Shown in pieces: positions 54,241-64,000 of a DNA stretch of 64,000 nt; the first letter of the stretch is position 1, and each line of letters opens with the position of its first letter. Below the pieces are notes generated by a model. That model ran no database searches, had not been told where the DNA came from, and saw nothing but the letters and a program-made list of their open reading frames with translations. A program made the translations under genes and the position numbers. The DNA comes from Hirsutella rhossiliensis. Taxonomy: Eukaryota; Ascomycota; Sordariomycetes; Hypocreales; Ophiocordycipitaceae. The stretch is taken from contig NW_025408674.1 of assembly GCF_020360975.1 (NCBI RefSeq), positions 2,852,001 through 2,916,000 of the forward strand, written 5' to 3'.

Positions 54241-56089
54241 AGGCTGATGGGTAGATACCGGTAGGTACCTACCTACCTACGGATAGATGACGCGGAAGCT
54301 GTCTCCACCACCAGCCCGGCCTCATGGCAGTCTGCAAGGACGGTGCAGGCGTTGGGGGCTGGTGACCTGGATGTACGGATAAGTACACGGGCCTTGTTCG
54401 ACAAGTGTCTCGCGGTAACAGCCAATCAGAGCCCGACATCTGCTGCCTCGTGCGCGCGACAACGACCACACCCTCCACGTCCCGGATCGTACGATTATTC
54501 TGGGGATCCATCCGGCACATGCCGCACGCCCCCGTAGCGAGCGAGGCTTCTCCGTCTTGTCGATTTCTCTTCTGCCTGTCATTTTCCCATGCCGCTTTGT
54601 CAGGCACTTTGTTACAGACTGCTTTCTGCGTGTCGCACGTGGGCCTGATTGCGTAGTCTCTCGCTCACAGTCTGCGCTGCCTGCCTCCGCATCGAGGACA
54701 CTAATCAGTACGTACTATGGTACGGCCTGCAGGCCCACATGAACCAGTACATACATCCCGCCCGCACTTGCCTTGCTTGCTCGCTCTCTGTACAGTACTC
54801 CGTACAGTACCTCCTATAGTGCCTACCTAGGTAGGTACTAGTAGTAGGTAGGGGCGGGCTAATACACTACGGGCAGCACCAGCTGCGCTTCCTTGCAGGG
54901 CCTTCCAGAGCCTTTGCCGTACATTGCAGCAGGCACAGTACGTACTTGCTAGGGGCCGGCCACCCGCTTAGCACCCGTTGAATCCTCCGTCCCGACCGAG
55001 TGTAGTACTAGAGGTGCTGTACTGTACTGTACGTAGGAAGTCTGCCATGCTTGTTGCCTTTCTCGGCAGCCCATCCCCTCATCCGTCCTCCCTTTTTCTT
55101 TTCCGCTTTTTTCTCCTTATTCCCTTCAACCTCTGTGTTTCACCACCGATCCCTCCGCTCGTTTAAAGGTCGTTGGCCATCCCTGTCGCCTGACCTTTGC
55201 ACTCGGCGCTGGCAACAGAGCCGTCTCCCGAATCCGAAGCTGGTCGAGGCAAATATCAACCAACAGGGCCATTCTCGGCATTAGGCTCCGGCGCAGAGCC
55301 CGCGGACACGAAACCGGCACCCGCGTCCCATCGGCCTTGACCCCCGTCGACTTGTCTGTCTCGAAATAGTCCGCCTTGGCTGCTGCACCGGTCGCAATTC
55401 TTGGGGAGGGGAAAGCGCAAGCTGCAGTCTCGACCCCTGCTGACTTTGCGCGCTCGCTTCCCGCTGCCACCCTCTCTCTCGTCGCTTGACTAGGGAATAC
55501 AATACATCCAAACTTTTACCGCCCATTTGCGCCTCGTCCTCTCCAAGAAGAAAAAACCAGGCGTTGCGGGCACGCGCGTTGTGCGACATTGTCTGTCCGT
55601 CCGTCGTCTCAAATTCCTCCTGGCCGACTCCCCCATCTTTTCTTCTGGCGCTCCGTCCGAGCATCCTTCGCACCTACATAATTACATACGCCTACAGACC
55701 CTCGGTTCCAGGATTGGCTATATTTGGTGCAACTCCTGGTTTTCCCAACCGATTTGGGTTCTCTGACCCGAGCACGTCGAACCGATTCTGGCCCCGTTTC
55801 CCGCAATTCGCCCGGCCAAGATAGCAGCCAGCTATACGCCCCTATCGCAGCGCATGGGAATACCGCACGCCTGCGTCTTTCCCGCCCTTGACGTCTTACC
55901 ACCGAACCACGACAACTTCCGCATCCAGTGGGTTCGGCCAGCCTCGAGCCAGCTGACGGCTCCAGAACACGTCGAGGATTGGCCGAGCAGAATCTGCCGC
56001 ACGCCTTCCTGGCGCTCCCATTCGCCTCGGGCATCGGATCCCTTTCCACCTTGGCACCGCCTCGCCTCGCCCGAAACTCGCAATCCTCG

Positions 56090-59000
56090 ATGGCTGAGGA
56101 CGATTCCACGGGCCGCTTCGGGCTCGATGAGCCCGTTTTCGGCTTCATGGGCGACGCGAGCGCCGTCTCCGATAGCAAACTCGAGGCATCAAACGCACCT
56201 TCCGACAGCAGCGGTCAGGCCTTTACGGCTCCTCGCCTTGGGACTTCAAGTCAACCCCACTTTCGACTCGTTCGACGTCAATCCCGCTGGCACCGCACCT
56301 CCCGTTTCAGCTGGGTCCGTGGCTCCCTCGTGGCCGCTACCCGCATTTGATCAGCCGCAGCAACAGCCGCAGCAGCAGCCACAATCACAATCCCATCAGC
56401 GACCGCAACCGCACCGCACCCGCAATCCCAGGCCCAGGCCTCGTCTCCCTCGTTTGATGGCTTCCCACCCCCGTGGACCCGACGACCGTCTTTGGGCCCG
56501 GTCAGGGCAATCCTGGCTTGAGGAAGCTCCCGACTGCAGGCACACATCTTCGTACGGCTCAGACCATGTCACATGAAGAACTTCGAAACATCGCCATGCC
56601 CCCTCACTTGCAGTACAATTCGCCCAAGAGCGCTTCTAGCCCCGACTCGGCCAATAGCGAGGTCAAGGCCGGAGCTGGCTCTTCACCCGAGCTGATGGGT
56701 CCAACAAGCAGGAAGGATTCCCGAAAGCGAAAGGTGTCTGACGAGCTGGAAGACGACGATGATGTAGACGACGAGGATAAGCCCGTGAAGAAGACGGCCC
56801 ACAACATGATCGAGAAGAGGTACCGGACCAACATCAACGACAAGATCGCCGCGCTGCGCGACAGCGTCCCTAGCTTGAGGATCATGTCCAAGAGCGCCAG
56901 GGGCGAGGATACGACCGAGGATCGCGAAGAGCTCCACGGCTTGACACCTGCGCACAAGCTCAACAAGGCAACCGTAGGCAATCTCCGGACGTGTCCATAC
57001 GTAACCTTCTTGCCACCGTACTGACTGGTGGAACAGGTGTTGAGCAAAGCGACCGAGTACATTCGCCATCTTGAGAAACGCAACGGTCGCCTGATGGACG
57101 AGAATAGCGCCATGAAGGAAAGGATTGCGGCGTTTGAGAAGCTCTTCATGGCCGGCGCCATGAACGGTTCCATCAGCCCGATGCAGCATCCCCCAACTCC
57201 AATGCAATATCCCCAAGAGAGCCAACAGCAGTTTGCTAATTCGCCTATGGCAACGGCGCAAGAGAGCAATGCCAACCCGGCCGGTATGATTAATGTGCCC
57301 GAAGACATGAAGCGCATCATCTCGGCCCAGATGGCTGCCGGCCAACCATGCCCGTGCCCCCGCAGCCGTTCCGTGGAGCAACCCGGCCGTTATACGCCAG
57401 CAGCAGATACAGCAGCAGCAACAGCAGCAGCAGCAAATGCAACAAACCGGCTGGGTAAACGCAAGCCCGTACTTTGGAAAGCTCATGGTTGGCTCTCTTG
57501 CTGGCCTCATGATTCTAGAGGCCGTGCGAGAAGACGAATTGAGCAACAATGAGCCAGAGGGCAGGGGTCTCTTCGCCATACCCTTGCAGCTTATTGGGCA
57601 TGCGTCGTCAGCGCTCGACCTCCACGTCATGGGATTCCACGTTTACGTCTCTCAAGCTGCTACTATTCCTGGGCTCCATCTTGTGGATCCTTGTCCCGTC
57701 GCTGTTTGCATCGTCGGGTGAAAGGGTCAAGAAGCAACAAGCGACTGGACTCGAGCGCGCGCCGTCCCTGGCGTCGTCGATCGACGTACGCCGCCAAGCG
57801 TGGCTTACTGCAATCCAAACAGTCTGGGTTCCTCGGCACAACTTTCTCCTCGAGGCCTCTGCGCTGATCCTCAAGGCCATCAAGCTGAGCCTGCGCAATG
57901 CCATTGGCGTCCATGGCTATCAGATGTTGACTGGACTGACTGAAGAGCAAGATACTGCGCGCGTCAAGGCATGGTCAATCGCGCTCGACTCGCAACTCGC
58001 TGGAGGGGACATTGACATTTGCAGGAGTCGGCTTGTCTTGACCTTGCTCGCTTCGGGCACCCTGCCCGACACCCCTGTCCGCTTGATGCTCAAAGCGCTC
58101 CACATCCGCGTCCTTTTGTGGGACTTGAGCAACAGCAACTGGCAGCTGGGAGCCATCAACGCAATCGCCGCAAAACTTGCCAGGAAACGGTGGAACGAGG
58201 CGCGTCAGCTGAATCGTCTGCTTGCTCGGCTCCGGCGTGGCTCCGCTGCCCCGCACGAGCATGAGCTGCCAGAGCATCTCGTCGCATTGGTCGAACAGGA
58301 ATGTGATGATGTGCTGAGTGCCTCGGTCGTGCAAAGAGCCCACAATCTGGCCTTTAACGTGGATACCACGCACAACGCCGGCAACTCCATTGACGGCATG
58401 GATGCTGTGGTTGACGACGCGGCGGTGGGTTCGCCTATGGACGCTGTTGCGGCTTGGTGGTCGACTCAAGTTTTGCACCACGTCCTGACTGCCACACTGG
58501 ACGAGAATGCACCGGCGCTGCGAAGCCAGGAGCAGAATATCGCATTGGCCATCAAGGTTGCGCCGAGGGGCTCCGCTGCTCAGATCCGCGCGGCCCTGGC
58601 CGGTGCGGTTCTGCTCAAGGGGTCTCGTGGCGAGAACATCGAGCTGGCTCGCCAGGCGATGGCGACGGGGAGGGCGGAAAACACCATCAGCGGCTCAACC
58701 CTAATGTTTGGACCTGTTACGCGCCCTGACCGAGACTTGACATTCACCTCGACTGCGCGGTTGCGATTGCTCGGCTCACGGATCCAATCCAAGGCAGGCG
58801 CAGACACGCGATGTCTGGGCCTGGTGGAAGGCATCGCCAAGTCGGAGCACATGTCGTCAATGACACTCCTGGGATTCACTGCAGTGATGGAGCTGATGAA
58901 GCACCTGTTGAAGCACGAGGCTGTCAAGCACGAGCTTGAGGTGACTCTGGGCAAGCTTTCAAGCAATCTTAGACTCTGGATGGGCAGACCGCGCGCAAGG

Positions 59001-59132
59001 AAGTGCGGTGTCAGCTCCGAAATCCGGAACAAGATGGTCGAGAGGTGTCTTGCGGCGACAAAAACATTGACGGGACCGGACAACGACACTGGATACGGCA
59101 GCTTAAGCGATACCGAAGACATGAATGTCTGA
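56090..59132 (+). CDS. SREBP-type bHLH transcription factor (SrbA/Sre1-like), frame disrupted
   Basis: Membrane-bound sterol/hypoxia-responsive regulator. The start at 56090 gives MAEDDSTGRFGLDEPVFGF. The bHLH (about 56790-57090) has the SREBP-specific Tyr in AHNMIEKRYRTNINDKIAALRDSVPSL and a long fungal-type loop. A 63-nt intron (56974-57036) joins HKLNKAT to VLSKATEYIRHLEKRN. A poly-Gln stretch (about 57395-57445) precedes two hydrophobic segments (FGKLMVGSLAGLMILEAV and LKLLLFLGSILWILVPSLF), the membrane hairpin. The 57690-59132 part matches the DUF2014-type C-terminal region of fungal SREBPs. Coding-like sequence changes frame at about 56208, 56256, 56400-56425, 56470, 57347, 57375 and 57650 with no room for introns; six of the seven fit one missing base. 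As written no full protein can be made. Sequencing error is the more likely cause. Confidence 0.85.
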
Positions 59133-60538
59133 TGGCCCTGGACCGGCAAGATGGCGTTTAGGATTTTCTTGTGCGACAGATACCAAGACACTCCACTGAT
59201 TTCAGTTCTTGCACGACACTGACATGTTATGAATACTGCACGATCATGGACAGGCGATTCCGGCGACTAGTGGATCTGATTTTTTGTTTGTTCCCCTTAG
59301 TTCGTCTGCTACACTTCCCCTGACGTTTTCGTGCGCAGGTGGGTTTCCTCGATATGTAAATATATTCCAAACAAAAACGCGGGCAGGGAGGGGAAAATGG
59401 TGGAGCATGAACTGGTAGGAATCAGGCGGGAAGAAACATAGAGACAGACCAAAGCAGCGAGAGGGTCGCGTTCGAGGCTTTGCCTCTGTTTCAACCATGC
59501 GTCGTGACCGGTCCGTCTTTTCCCGCACATGTTACGCCTTGTACTCGGAGGCAGCTTTGTCCCTCTCGGATAGAACGGCCATGTCTATCACTTTGCTCGG
59601 CTAGAGTTGGACAAAGGTTGCGCGATATCCGAAAGTGTGTACACAGATGTATGTATCGCTGCGCCCGCCAGAGCATAGGAGAGTTTTCGAGGGCCAAGCC
59701 GACGTCTTGTTTGCTCTCTTGCTGACCATCTGACAACAGAATCTGTCCTTGTGACACTGCATTTCCGTGTGCTGTCTCCGGGTCAGACCACCTTTTATTG
59801 TTTTGGGTTTCTGGTTTGCTCGCTGCCTGCCGTAATGCTCTGCTTGCTTGTCGTCACGGTAGCCTGCCTGGCAGGTTTTGGCAGGGTCCGGGTCAAGACA
59901 TGGGGGTATTTATCAAATGACTGCTGCCCTCCTTCTCCCATGTATGATACCCAGCCATGAACTGTACGGGATCGATCGAGGTTGCGTGTTGGTCTCGGTC
60001 TGCCGGCTCGGGCTGCGATCGGCCCCAAGGAGGAGGGCTTCGGGACGGTTTCCGAGGGCGAGGAGGAGGGTGGTCACCGGGCCTTGGTTGGTTGGTGGTG
60101 TTGATGCTGCGGATGCTTGATTGCACATGCATGCAGGCTCGTGCAAAGCAACGGTCTGCCAGCCGGGCTCGCTATACATACTCCGTACGGCATAGACACG
60201 AATAGCTCATCGGGGGCGAGGGGGCATCCTACCGAGCTTCCTTCCGCACCCCCTCCCCGGTCTCTCTCTCCATGCGCCCTCTCATGCTGCGTCAGATTCA
60301 TTCGGGCACGACGACTCGCCAACTCCCCTTAGGTCCGGCCAACAAGGCGCAGGACAGGAGGCGGCAAGTATACGAAGAGCGTCATCAAATCACTGCGCTC
60401 CGTCACTTGCGCAGCATGGGAAAACCGCAAAGCCACAGCAGCACGCAGTCGACGGCGTTTTGCCTCGTACCGCCGACATCTCTAGTCCAGAGCGGCCAAT
60501 GTGCAAAAAGACTGTGGCCATGATCTCTCAGAAGCTGC
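59133..60538. other. Intergenic, convergent 3' regions of the SREBP and nitrite reductase genes
   Basis: No gene recognised. It should hold both 3' UTRs. An ATACTCCGTACGG motif lies at 60178-60190. Confidence 0.45.
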
Positions 60539-63500
60539 CTACCACTCCGGCACCTCCCAGCCTCCCCGGCCATCAGCTCGACCGGCTTTGCCATGCTCGT
60601 CCCGGCTGCGCCGACGCCCGACCTATCGCCCTTGGGCTTCCTCGCCCGCTGCCCGGTCCGCCGAATCCTGCCATCCAGCTCCGCAAACGGTGCCTCGCCG
60701 CTCGCCTTGCGCACCTTCCAGCGGCTCGTGCCCAGTGCCGCGTCGAGCTCCTCCACGGGCGGCAGCGAGGTGAACCATGCCATCCGCACGGGCCTCCACG
60801 GGAAAGTGGCGATGGAGAGGGCCTTGTCGCTGCTGCACGAGCCGTCGCCGAGGTCGAAGTTGCGCTTGTGGAGGGACAAAGACCACGGCGACCGCTCGGC
60901 GCTCGAGACGACGCTGTCGTCGCTGAGCGTGCCGTGGTTACCGGGGTCCTGGCCTGGAGGCTATCTGACAGCACAAAGGCGCGTGAGGGCACATTTGCTG
61001 CGTGGCGTAGAACCGGCCCCTGAAGCGCCAGACGGCGAGCTGCGTGTCACTGCGCTTAATGGTTGCCGAGATACCGTTGGGCAGCGCGTCGGCGCCATTA
61101 AAGTGGGAGGCCTCGATGACTGCGTGCCACGACGCATTGCTCCATCTCTCCCGTAAGCCCTTGAAGTCTTCTTCGGCCGAGCCCTTGGTCCAGTAGACAG
61201 GCCGGCTCTGGCCCTCCTTCTCGACCTCGACCGTCTCGACGCCCTCGTCCGTGTTCTGAAACTGCTTGAACTTGGCCGCCATGACCGGGCTCTTGATGGC
61301 CTCGGCCCACTCGTCAAAGAAGCTGCCGACGAGTTCCGCATTGCGCCTCGAGAGATGCACAGATGCCCAGCTTGTCCTCGAGCACCACCTCTCGCAAATA
61401 CGTGATCCCCGGGCAAGCTCTCGAGCCAGGGGCTGTGCGCTGCAGCTTGTCTGCCGTTCTGATGTAGAACATCAAGTACCGGTCGAGGATGGGGATGACT
61501 TCAGCGGGCGGCGTCCTTGGCCAGAAGCTGCGCATGCCTGGGCTTTGCACCGCCATTTCCAGCGATAAAGACGTTGAAGCCCTTCTCCGTGGCAATGAGA
61601 CCGAAGCTGGGCCTACGTCAGCGTGGAAACACTCGAATTCATTATGGTAAAGGTACTCTTTGCTCTGAGCCTCTGCACACTCGCGCACGCAGCCACTCAC
61701 GCCGCCCTTTATCTTGTGCGGCGCTCGTATCTCTTGTACCGCTCTTCCAACCGCACCGCCATGCCGACGCTGTCGCCAATTCGAACCGGCACCAAGTCGT
61801 GCCGACGCAGCTCTTGACCGTTCTCAGCGACTTGGCATAGGCGTGGCCGGATTCCATGCCGGCCGCCACGAGCTGGCCATATCTCGACAAGATCCTGCTT
61901 CCTGGCGCCAAACATGTCGATGCGTTGCCCCGTGATCTTGGTGTACAGGTTGTACCTCTTGGCCTCCCCGATGACGAGGAGCCTGTCGGGCGTGATCTCG
62001 CCGCCTGGCACCCGAGGGACAACAGAGTAGGTGCCGTTTCGCTGGATGTTGCCCAGGAACCGGTCATTCGTGTCTTGCAGGCCATGGACCGGCTTCTCCA
62101 TGACGTGCCGGTTCCATGGGATGCGAATATGCTCGCTACGGCGGGCATAATTCGCATCCCGAGCTCTCCTGTCGTTGCCAGCCTCGCGCATCACCTCGGG
62201 CAAGGTCGTCAGCCGCTTGACCATGATGATGTTGAACAGGTCGGCGCGTGAGAAGTTGAAGTGGGAGCAAAGATGGTTCTTGACTTCGTTGCCCATGACC
62301 GCCATTGTCTTGTTGAAGATTGTGGTGACGAGAGGCATGCAACCGCCGCACCCGGTGCCGGCCTTGGTGCAGGACTTGATGGCGCCAATATCCTTGCAGA
62401 GGCCGTCTTTGACGCTCTTGACGATGTCGCCTTTGGTGACATTGTGGCAGGCGGATTGTGTCGTCGTCGGATTGTCATCCCAGCCGCCGCCGTCTTTCTG
62501 CGCTCCGGGATGAGCTGGCCCGGCATGTCGAAGCTCCTTCATGTTCTTGACCAGGGGCACCAGCCTCACGTAGTCGCTGGTGTCGCCAATCATCATGCCA
62601 CCAACAAGGTATTTACCATCCGCGGTGAATATGTACTTTTTGTAGACAATCTGAAAGGGGTCCTGTACGTCAACGTTTGACCGTGCTGGATGGTCTCGGT
62701 TCCCGCTCCCGCCGTGAAGCTTTTTGCATATCGAGGAGGACGCGTCGGTCCGTCGCGGTCAGAGAACGATCGCCGAAACTGGCGACTTCAACTCCGAAGC
62801 TTCAACTTTGTGCTGAGATCGGGTCGTTTGAATCGAGGAGTGAAGCTTGGCCTGTGTCAGGTTGAAGGCGAGAACCTCGGCCATTTCGACGCCGGGGCGA
62901 TTAGGCCAAACGTCTGGCCCTGCCAACTGGCACATTCCCCAATGGCGTAGACACTCCGGATCGCTGGTGCTCAAATCATCATGGACAACAATCCCGCCGC
63001 CAGCACATTCAATGCCAGCCTCGTGGGCCAGCTCGTCCCGGGCATTTACTCCGACTGCGAAACACACAGTCAGAGCAGTCCATTTCCGCGCCGTCCTCGA
63101 ACACCACCCCGTGACGTTATGAGCTTGGTCTGATTTGATGCGTATTCTCTTGCATAGCATCACATCTAGACCGAGGTCTCTGACTTGACCAACGACCATG
63201 CTGCCCGCGTCCTCGTCTGGCTGTCGGCTCAGGACCCATTTGTTCCGCTCGACGAGCTTCACCTCCGCAAAGGACTCAAGTCCATCATGGCTTTGGCGGC
63301 TTCAAGACCAGCGGCCACCGCCAACCACGGCGCCGACGGTCCCTGCTTTATCGCTGGAAAGTCTATCAGACTGGTCAAGTCGTCGATGGTGCGGTGAACA
63401 AAGACGCCGCGTGCGTCGTATCCAGGGTTTTGACGGGAAGCGCGGCGTTGGAGCCAGTGGCAAACAAAGGACATCGTACGGCACCACTCTCCCATCTTGG

Positions 63501-63907
63501 CAGAGAACGGACCTTTGTGTGGGCTTGATGCCGATGACCTTGGTTTTGATGTGGTATGTCAACGCATACTTGGCAGGGTTTGGTACTGCAGTTGGGTTGA
63601 ACATCGGTGAGCCCGATCCAAGCGTAGACGGACGACTTGCCCACAGAGGATTCAAGTAGAGCTCGTCCACTTTGCGGTGTTGGAAGAAGCTCGTGAGACC
63701 GACTCGGTTATAGGCGAGATGTGATTCCTCTCCCAAAACGGTGACGCTGTACTCCCTCGCTCGAGCGTCGTACTTGAAGAGCTTCTCTGCATCGAGGTCA
63801 GCCTGGCAGCCTGACGGACAAAGGCAAGAGAAGTGAGGTTTGACTTGCAGGAAGGCCATGGCAACCATGCCCAGCCCTACCGACAACTCTCTTGGTATTT
63901 CTGCCAT
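60539..63907 (-). CDS. Assimilatory nitrite reductase [NAD(P)H], frame disrupted
   Basis: Cytosolic enzyme reducing nitrite to ammonium with FAD, 4Fe-4S/siroheme and a Rieske-type centre. Exon 1 is 63845-63907 (GLGMVAMAFL nucleotide-binding motif). An intron at 63785-63844 leads into KLFKYDARAREYSVTVLGEESHLAYNRVGL. Then, across shifting frames, come the second FAD/NAD domain (KLVERNKWVLSR, CFAVGVNARDELA), the BFD-type Fe-S domain (CHNVTKGDIVKSVKDG, KAGTGCGGCMPLV), the siroheme domain (KRLTTLPEVMREAGND, CVGTTWCRF, GVSGCVRECAEAQSK) and the Rieske end (ATQQMCPH, LHKRNFDLGDGSC). At least a dozen frame changes are needed, several in compensating pairs. The end is set at the TAG in 60539-60541 after GEA; read straight, the last frame runs to 60403. 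Identity is sure; whether the gene is functional is not. Confidence 0.85.
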
Positions 63908-64000
63908 GGTTGAGGTTGACGCTGGCTGTGCTGTTGATACGTAACGGGTAGGAGAGTAGTTGGTCGGCCAGCGCGGGCTGGGAATGTCAGCTCTTAAGCT
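63908..64000. other. Upstream edge of the nitrite reductase gene
   Basis: Only 93 bp of promoter or leader are in the window. In many fungi the nitrate reductase gene lies divergently next to nitrite reductase, so it could lie to the right, outside this window. Confidence 0.4.

Larger units (their letters stand above)
48853..56089. other. 7.2-kb gene-free region upstream of the SREBP gene
   Basis: No recognisable gene, RNA gene or transposon on either strand. Visible small features: a poly-G run (51531-51543), a 21-bp direct repeat (54084-54135), an ATT microsatellite (54222-54240), and clusters of CCTAGGTAGG and TACTCCGTA motifs (53551-53562, 54261-54281, 54790-54855, 55009-55036). The last ~600 bp are likely the SREBP promoter and leader. 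Open frames such as those near 52000-52560 have no family resemblance. Confidence 0.5.

Noticed and set aside
60403..60538. C-terminal extension of nitrite reductase to 60403
   Set aside because: The family ends shortly after the GEA-containing tail; the extra 45 codons arise from reading on in the wrong frame after an indel.
1..64000. tRNA and 5S rRNA genes
   Set aside because: I looked for B-box-like GGTTCGA strings and 5S motifs on both strands and found none with a supporting fold; a covariance-model search was not possible.

Overview
The window comes from the nuclear genome of a filamentous ascomycete (Pezizomycotina). A Sordariomycete, most likely of the order Hypocreales, is my inference. 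The reasons are GC-rich coding DNA with C/G-ending codons, introns of about 50-75 nt with GT(R)AGT-like donors and CTRAC/TACTAAC branch points, and typical fungal proteins: a Pab1 with an insertion in RRM4, an SREBP with a DUF2014-type C-terminus, secreted GH125 mannosidase and neutral ceramidase, and a fused flavin/Fe-S/siroheme/Rieske nitrite reductase. No mobile element, CRISPR array, rRNA or tRNA was recognised.

Layout, left to right. 0.8-3.2 kb (-): U2-snRNP-associated splicing factor (SR140/U2SURP type). 3.5-4.9 kb (-): FAD-dependent sarcosine-oxidase-like amine oxidase with one frameshift. 6.0-6.9 kb (-): TATA-binding protein in four exons, including a 17-nt last coding exon. 10.0-12.0 kb (-): mitochondrial ETF-ubiquinone oxidoreductase. 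13.3-15.05 kb (+): secreted GH125 mannosidase. 15.2-18.8 kb (-): HECT ubiquitin ligase of the Hul5/UBE3C type, convergent with the mannosidase. 20.4-22.7 kb (+): poly(A)-binding protein, with oligo(A) tracts in its leader. 23.8-25.6 kb (-): conserved membrane protein of unknown function. 27.8-30.1 kb (-): universal stress protein with a long disordered N-terminus. 31.3-32.6 kb (-): mitochondrial ribosomal protein uS7m. 33.7-34.1 kb (-): small dsRNA-binding-domain protein. 34.1-39.9 kb: gene-free stretch. 39.9-42.3 kb (-): neutral ceramidase. 43.3-46.2 kb (-): Srs2-type UvrD helicase. 47.4-48.9 kb (+): secretory-pathway membrane protein of unknown function. 48.9-56.1 kb: gene-free stretch. 56.1-59.1 kb (+): SREBP transcription factor. 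60.5-63.9 kb (-): nitrite reductase.

The genes are mostly unlinked housekeeping functions (transcription, splicing, mRNA binding, translation, ubiquitylation, DNA repair, lipid and nitrogen metabolism), and I see no biosynthetic cluster. The strongest anomaly is that three genes, above all the SREBP and nitrite reductase genes in the last 8 kb, are cut by many single-base frame changes while the encoded residues stay conserved across frames. Most are explained by one missing base, often in a G or C run. Uncorrected sequencing/assembly indels at this end of the sequence are the simplest explanation; very recent gene loss is the alternative. Other points of interest are the oligo(A) leader of PAB1, a Thr in place of the expected catalytic Ser in the ceramidase, and a 62-bp alternating CA/CG tract upstream of the mannosidase.

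Exon borders were placed by eye from splice signals and reading-frame continuity, and every total was checked for divisibility by three. No database search was run.
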